From positions 1 to 64,000 of the forward strand of contig LBOO01000010.1 of the NCBI GenBank assembly GCA_000989565.1: a stretch of 64,000 nt of DNA, in the 5' to 3' direction. How positions within the stretch are numbered: position 1 is the first letter of the stretch; every line of letters starts with the position of its first letter. The notes beneath the pieces were generated by a model. That model searched no databases. It was given only the letters and a program-made list of their open reading frames with translations, and was not told the DNA's origin. Source of the DNA: Candidatus Peregrinibacteria bacterium GW2011_GWA2_33_10 (lineage in GTDB: Bacteria > Patescibacteriota > Gracilibacteria > UBA1369 > GWC2-33-13). The position numbers were made by a program, and so were the translations under genes. This document shows, piece after piece, positions 60,534 to 64,000 of the stretch.

Positions 60534-61249
60534 TAGCTATTTTGGGATTGCCAAAAAGTTATGTGGCAAATCTTCCGGAAGATTATTTTGATAAGGTTTA
60601 TCAATTGGCAAGAATTTTCAGAATTATTCAAAACGCTTATAGCGGAAAGAAAATAAATCAAAAATATTTATGTGGTATGTCGCAAAAACCTCATACATTT
60701 TTAAAGCTGGCGGTGCCTTCGATGAGAGCGTTAAGAACAATTATGGAAGATTGGAGAGATGATGGATATGAAAGGGATTTGGATTTTTATCTTTGGAAGC
60801 ATTTTATTCAGCGTTTTGAAGCTGAGGAACAGGAATGGGTGTATTTATTGTTTAATACTTTTGGTGGATTTTTTTTAGATAAAACCATGAAAACAATAAA
60901 GAAAGATGGTGAAGAAAAAGATATTTTGGAAGATAATGGTGTTTTCAAAATTGGAGAATTAAATCTGACGGGAAGCATTCCCAAAAATCCGGCAGTGCCT
61001 AGAAAAAAAACAAACAGAAAAACTTTTTCTCAACAGGAATTACTTGAAAATTTGTTTGGTGTCCTCCCGAAAGTTACAGAAAAAGATTTAAAACGAATGG
61101 AAAATATAAAGCCTGAAATTGATTTGGAACAAGAAAAGGGCAAATTAATTGATACATTAAATTCTACTCTTTTAGTGAAAGAAGAGAATTATACGAACTT
61201 TCTAAATGAAACTATGAAAAAGTATTGTAAGGAGAAGTGTGGATTATAA
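60491..61249 (+). CDS. Unknown protein, C-terminal part of a frame-shifted gene
   Basis: 252 residues from a weak TTG; probably entered from 60180 by a -1 shift. It is soluble and helical: YQIIAILGLPKSYVANLPEDYFDKVYQLARIF, MRALRTIMEDWRDDGYERDLDFYLWKHFIQRFE, then a Lys-rich tail with NLFGVLPKVTEKDLKRMENI. No known motif. The joined product would be about 360 residues. It precedes the LRR gene by 18 bases, so the two are likely co-transcribed. Confidence 0.55.
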   Translation: MFGGKKENDELYQIIAILGLPKSYVANLPEDYFDKVYQLARIFRIIQNAYSGKKINQKYLCGMSQKPHTFLKLAVPSMRALRTIMEDWRDDGYERDLDFYLWKHFIQRFEAEEQEWVYLLFNTFGGFFLDKTMKTIKKDGEEKDILEDNGVFKIGELNLTGSIPKNPAVPRKKTNRKTFSQQELLENLFGVLPKVTEKDLKRMENIKPEIDLEQEKGKLIDTLNSTLLVKEENYTNFLNETMKKYCKEKCGL

Positions 61250-61267
61250 TTTTATTATTTAGTATTT

Positions 61268-62146
61268 ATGCATATTTGTCATGTTTTACAACAAGGTTTG
61301 GAGGAGCAGAAGAAGCTTTTGGATGAGATTAAAGAGCTTCGCGGGCAAATAGAGGATATTGAGACTGTTTCAGAGTTTATGAATAAAAAAATCGAAGCAG
61401 AGAGAAGATTGGTTGAAATTGTTGATGGTTTAACGGTTTTACAAAAAGAGTGCGAGGGAAGGAAATTGAATTTTAAGGAGGAATTGTTGCAGTATTTGGG
61501 AGGGAAGGAAAAAGATTGGGAGTTTGGGTTTGATGAGGATGGGTATGTGGTTAAGATAAGAAGAGCTGATGCGCATTATGAAGTTCCTTTAAAAAATATT
61601 AATTTGAATTTTTTATTTTTAGATCATTTGGAATCCTTGGATTTGAGTAATACAAATTTAAATAGTGTAAATTTTAATAAAAATAATGTTAGTAATTTGA
61701 ATTTAGATAATACTAATGTATTTTTCCCTTTTTTTGATTTAGGACAATTTAGAAATATGGAATTTTTAAATCTTAGTTATGCAAAAGTGGATAAATTAAT
61801 TTTAAATAATAATAATAATAAATTAAAGAGTTTAGTTTTATATGGATGTAAATTGAAAGAGGAGGTTTTAGATGTTTCAGAAATTTTGAATTTAGAGATC
61901 TTAGATATTTCAGAAACTTATGTTAAAGATGTAAAATTTGAAAATCCCAATCTTAAAGAATTGTATATGGAGAATACGAAACTTAGCAGGAAAAAACTTG
62001 ATATTAGTGAATTATATAATTTAGTTAGAATAAATATAGAAGGTTCTGATATTAGTGAATTATATATTTCGAAAGATCAGGAAAAGAAAATAAAAGATAA
62101 AAAATTGCAAATCAGTGTCAGTGAATCTCAATCATTGATCTCTTGA
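61268..62146 (+). CDS. Coiled-coil plus leucine-rich/pentapeptide-like repeat protein
   Basis: The 292-residue protein starts with a coiled coil (about 5-75: LEEQKKLLDEIKELRGQIEDIE). At about 115-265 come repeats of LxxLxLSNTNLxxxxxxxN type: ESLDLSNTNLNSVNFNKNN, MEFLNLSYAKVDKLILNNN, LEILDISETYVKDVKFEN, LKELYMENTKLSRKKLDIS. This is a right-handed solenoid of LRR or pentapeptide kind, used for protein binding. No signal, so intracellular. Follows the frame-shifted unknown gene; partner unknown. Confidence 0.7.
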   Translation: MHICHVLQQGLEEQKKLLDEIKELRGQIEDIETVSEFMNKKIEAERRLVEIVDGLTVLQKECEGRKLNFKEELLQYLGGKEKDWEFGFDEDGYVVKIRRADAHYEVPLKNINLNFLFLDHLESLDLSNTNLNSVNFNKNNVSNLNLDNTNVFFPFFDLGQFRNMEFLNLSYAKVDKLILNNNNNKLKSLVLYGCKLKEEVLDVSEILNLEILDISETYVKDVKFENPNLKELYMENTKLSRKKLDISELYNLVRINIEGSDISELYISKDQEKKIKDKKLQISVSESQSLIS

Positions 62147-62197
62147 GAAATATTAAAACTTTCGTTATTTTTGTTACGTTCATAAAACAAATTTACC

Positions 62198-63385
62198 ATG
62201 AAAATCGGTTTTAAGACTTTGGGTTGTAAGGTCAATAAATATGAATCCGATAAAATTGCGGCAATTTTATCAAAAAAACATGAGATTAAATCAAAAACTG
62301 AAAATTTGGATATTTGTATCATCAATACTTGTACGGTTACGCATATCGCTGATAGAAAGTCGCGTCAGGCCATAAGGCAGATCAAACAAAACAATCCGAT
62401 GGCTAAGATTATTGTTTTTGGTTGCGGGGCGCGTAAAAAAGATAATATTTATATTGAAATGCCAGAAATTGATCATGTTTTCGCGACTTATGATGAAGTA
62501 ATCAATTTTTTATCTTCGGATAAAGATATTGATGATTTTGAAAATTTTAATGGTTCTCGAACACGTGTTCTTCTAAAAATCCAGGATGGCTGCGATAATT
62601 ATTGCAGTTATTGTATTATTCCTTTTGTCAGAGGAAAAGCTACAAGCTATCCTGAAAGGAGGGTTATTTCCGAATGTTTGGCACGGGAGAAACAGGGATT
62701 TAAAGAATTGGTGATTACCGGAGTTAATATTGGAGAATGGAAAAATCAGGAAAAAAATCTTTCTTATTTATTAAAAAAGATTTTGGATAATACAAAAGAG
62801 ATGAGAATCAGAATTTCGTCAATCGAGCCCGTGCATTTTGATGATGAGTTTTATTCGTTATTTAATAATCCCCGACTCTGTGGCCACGTGCATTTATCTT
62901 TGCAGTCAGGAAGTAATAAAATTTTAGAAAAAATGCGGCGCAGATATACTACGGATCAATATGAATCCATTTGTAATAATTTGCGTAAAATTCGGCCTGA
63001 TATCGCGATCACAACTGATTTAATTATTGGCTATCCGGGAGAAGATGAATCTTTTTTTAATGAGAGTAAATTATTTTGTGAAAAAATGAAATTTTCCAAG
63101 ATTCATGTGTTTAAATTTTCAAGCAGAATAGGCACTATCGCGGAAAAATTAAAAGATATTGTTTCTGATGATGAAAAAAACAAACGAGCAAAAATAATGA
63201 GAGATTTATCTGTAAAATTGGAAAAAGAATTTAGGAAAAATAATGCGGGAAAAGAAAAAGTTGTGCTGGTTGAAAGCAAAATCGGGAAAAAAAGGTATAT
63301 TGGGTATACAGATAATTATATTCGGGTGGAGGTTTTTAGTGAGAGGGATGTGAGGGGGGAATTTGTGGTTGGGAGGATAGAGTAA
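62198..63385 (+). CDS. mtaB: tRNA (t6A37) methylthiotransferase MtaB
   Basis: Converts t6A to ms2t6A at tRNA position 37. The 395-residue protein has the UPF0004 domain with Cys at GCKVNKYES, INTCTVTHIADRKSRQAIRQI and FGCGARK. The radical-SAM cluster CDNYCSYCIIPFVRGKATSYP follows. ELVITGVNIGEWK and HLSLQSGSNKILEKMRRRYTTDQY are the MtaB/MiaB core motifs, and a TRAM-like end has VESKIGKKRYIGYTDNYIRVEV. The VTHIADRKSRQAIRQ segment points to MtaB rather than MiaB. The stop is followed by a palindromic repeat. Confidence 0.9.
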   Translation: MKIGFKTLGCKVNKYESDKIAAILSKKHEIKSKTENLDICIINTCTVTHIADRKSRQAIRQIKQNNPMAKIIVFGCGARKKDNIYIEMPEIDHVFATYDEVINFLSSDKDIDDFENFNGSRTRVLLKIQDGCDNYCSYCIIPFVRGKATSYPERRVISECLAREKQGFKELVITGVNIGEWKNQEKNLSYLLKKILDNTKEMRIRISSIEPVHFDDEFYSLFNNPRLCGHVHLSLQSGSNKILEKMRRRYTTDQYESICNNLRKIRPDIAITTDLIIGYPGEDESFFNESKLFCEKMKFSKIHVFKFSSRIGTIAEKLKDIVSDDEKNKRAKIMRDLSVKLEKEFRKNNAGKEKVVLVESKIGKKRYIGYTDNYIRVEVFSERDVRGEFVVGRIE

Positions 63386-63435
63386 TCCGTAAATAGAATA
63401 ATTTATATAATAAAAAAATTCCTTTTGCGGATTTA
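63382..63435. repeat. (GTAATTC)-type palindromic repeat, locus 6
   Basis: The left arm TAATCCGTAAA overlaps the mtaB stop; the right arm TTTTGCGGATTTA is its near complement. The loop begins TAGAATAATTTAT, almost the same as the spacer of the 16716 copy (TGGAATAATTTAT), showing the elements are one family and not chance. Confidence 0.65.
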
Positions 63436-63445
63436 TTTGATCTAC

Positions 63446-63991
63446 TTACAATCCCAATTTTTTTCTAATTTCATCAGCTTCAGATTGATCTTGTTTGGCT
63501 TTTTCTTCGGCAACGACCGCTGCTTCTATGTCGTGCCAGTCTTCAACGTGTTTGCGCTCCAATTTTTCCAGTTGTTCACCGTGTTTTTCCGATAATTCAG
63601 TGAATTTTTCCTGTTCTTCCTCCAAAATTTTCATTAATTCATCAATTTGAAACTGGCTTAATTTTGGGAGAGATTTGATTATTTTTACTTTTTCATCTTT
63701 GGTAAGTGAAATTGATCCTGCAAGAAGTCTCAAAAAGCGTACTTCATCAAATTTTAAATTATGAGAGGGCAGTTTTATATTGGTTTTAAAATCATTCAAC
63801 ATTTTTCCAAATGTATATTTTGGCTTATTATCATCTGTCGGAGGTTGTGTGACAGGTGGTTGAGGTATCATACCGCCGGGATTGAATCCTGCTCCCGCAG
63901 GTGGATTAAATGCTCCCTGAGGCGGGAATCCGGAAAAATTTTGAGGGTTGAAATTTTGTCCAAAATTTTGTTGCATTTGATTAGAATTCAT
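63446..63991 (-). CDS. Unknown protein with Pro/Asn/Gly/Gln-rich N-terminus
   Basis: The 181-residue protein has a low-complexity N-terminal third (NFGQNFNPQNFSGFPPQGAF and PPAGAGFNPGGMIPQPPVTQ), then a soluble helical part (about 58-181) with KMLNDFKTNIKLPSHNLKFDEVRFLRLLAGSISLTKDEKVKIIKSLPKLSQFQIDELMKILEEE and a charged coiled coil. No known motif. It is preceded by only 9 bases of the window, so its upstream context is unseen. Confidence 0.6.
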   Translation of the reverse strand: MNSNQMQQNFGQNFNPQNFSGFPPQGAFNPPAGAGFNPGGMIPQPPVTQPPTDDNKPKYTFGKMLNDFKTNIKLPSHNLKFDEVRFLRLLAGSISLTKDEKVKIIKSLPKLSQFQIDELMKILEEEQEKFTELSEKHGEQLEKLERKHVEDWHDIEAAVVAEEKAKQDQSEADEIRKKLGL

Positions 63992-64000
63992 AGTGTCATC

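Noticed and set aside
1..64000. Recoded TGA (Gly), as in Gracilibacteria/Absconditabacteria
   Set aside because: Several complete genes (for example nusG and 7714-8328) end naturally at TGA, and no conserved Gly aligns to an in-frame TGA.

Overview
The window is AT-rich bacterial DNA using the standard bacterial code: TGA is a normal stop, for example at the ends of nusG and the 7714-8328 gene. The content fits a small-genome Patescibacteria/CPR lineage, perhaps Peregrinibacteria-like. Supporting this are multi-module VirB2/TrbC-type pilin genes, SLH and PKD surface proteins, Tat/LysM lytic transglycosylase, archaeal/eukaryote-type ProS, few Shine-Dalgarno sites and very short intergenic gaps. 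The lineage name is inference from gene content only.

Layout. 1-6721: a broken ligA end, then a minus-strand block of three pilin-module proteins and a large transglycosylase. 6822-9602: secE, nusG, an unknown anchored protein, rplK and a damaged rplA. 9623-14667: dut, tmk, folD, purF, purD. 14673-20176: a tyrA-pheA fusion (broken), a YtxH-like gene, maf, a membrane-anchored cohesin protein, a dockerin/cohesin/LTD/Fn3 protein, and rpsT. 20208-23293: rRNA methyltransferase, a tRNA with CAT anticodon, and asnS. 23321-40103: an accessory region with a NACHT NTPase fused to a PrmC-like methyltransferase, two TrmB-type regulators, an asnS 3' relic, a probable radical-SAM RiPP locus with a 32-residue Cys/Gly/Tyr peptide, and several unknown large proteins. 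40100-41398: rnc, nusB, rpmF. 41484-49837: a Pro-rich S-layer-like protein and a cell-wall set (FemAB-like, DegT aminotransferase, MurF, hydrolase). 49955-54586: FtsA-like ATPase, baseplate-J-like membrane protein, proS. 54768-64000: secreted PKD/SLH protein, small lipoproteins, unknown surface and LRR proteins, mtaB and a Pro/Asn-rich protein.

Three systems stand out. (1) The peptide/radical-SAM locus at about 28550-32941. (2) The NACHT-methyltransferase fusion at 25435-28236, in a block flanked by asnS and a diverged copy of the asnS 3' end. (3) An adjacent membrane cohesin and secreted dockerin protein at 17387-19733, suggesting a cellulosome-like surface assembly.

A caution applies to the whole window. 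Several housekeeping genes (ligA, rplA, pheA, the rpmF-nusB junction, the radical-SAM C-terminus) carry a join where conserved family sequence is missing, usually with a frame change. By comparison with the families, several of the losses look like roughly 30-40 codons. This may reflect assembly error rather than biology and should be resolved with reads first. Intergenic regions also carry two families of 7-nt tandem repeats, one often arranged as large palindromes.
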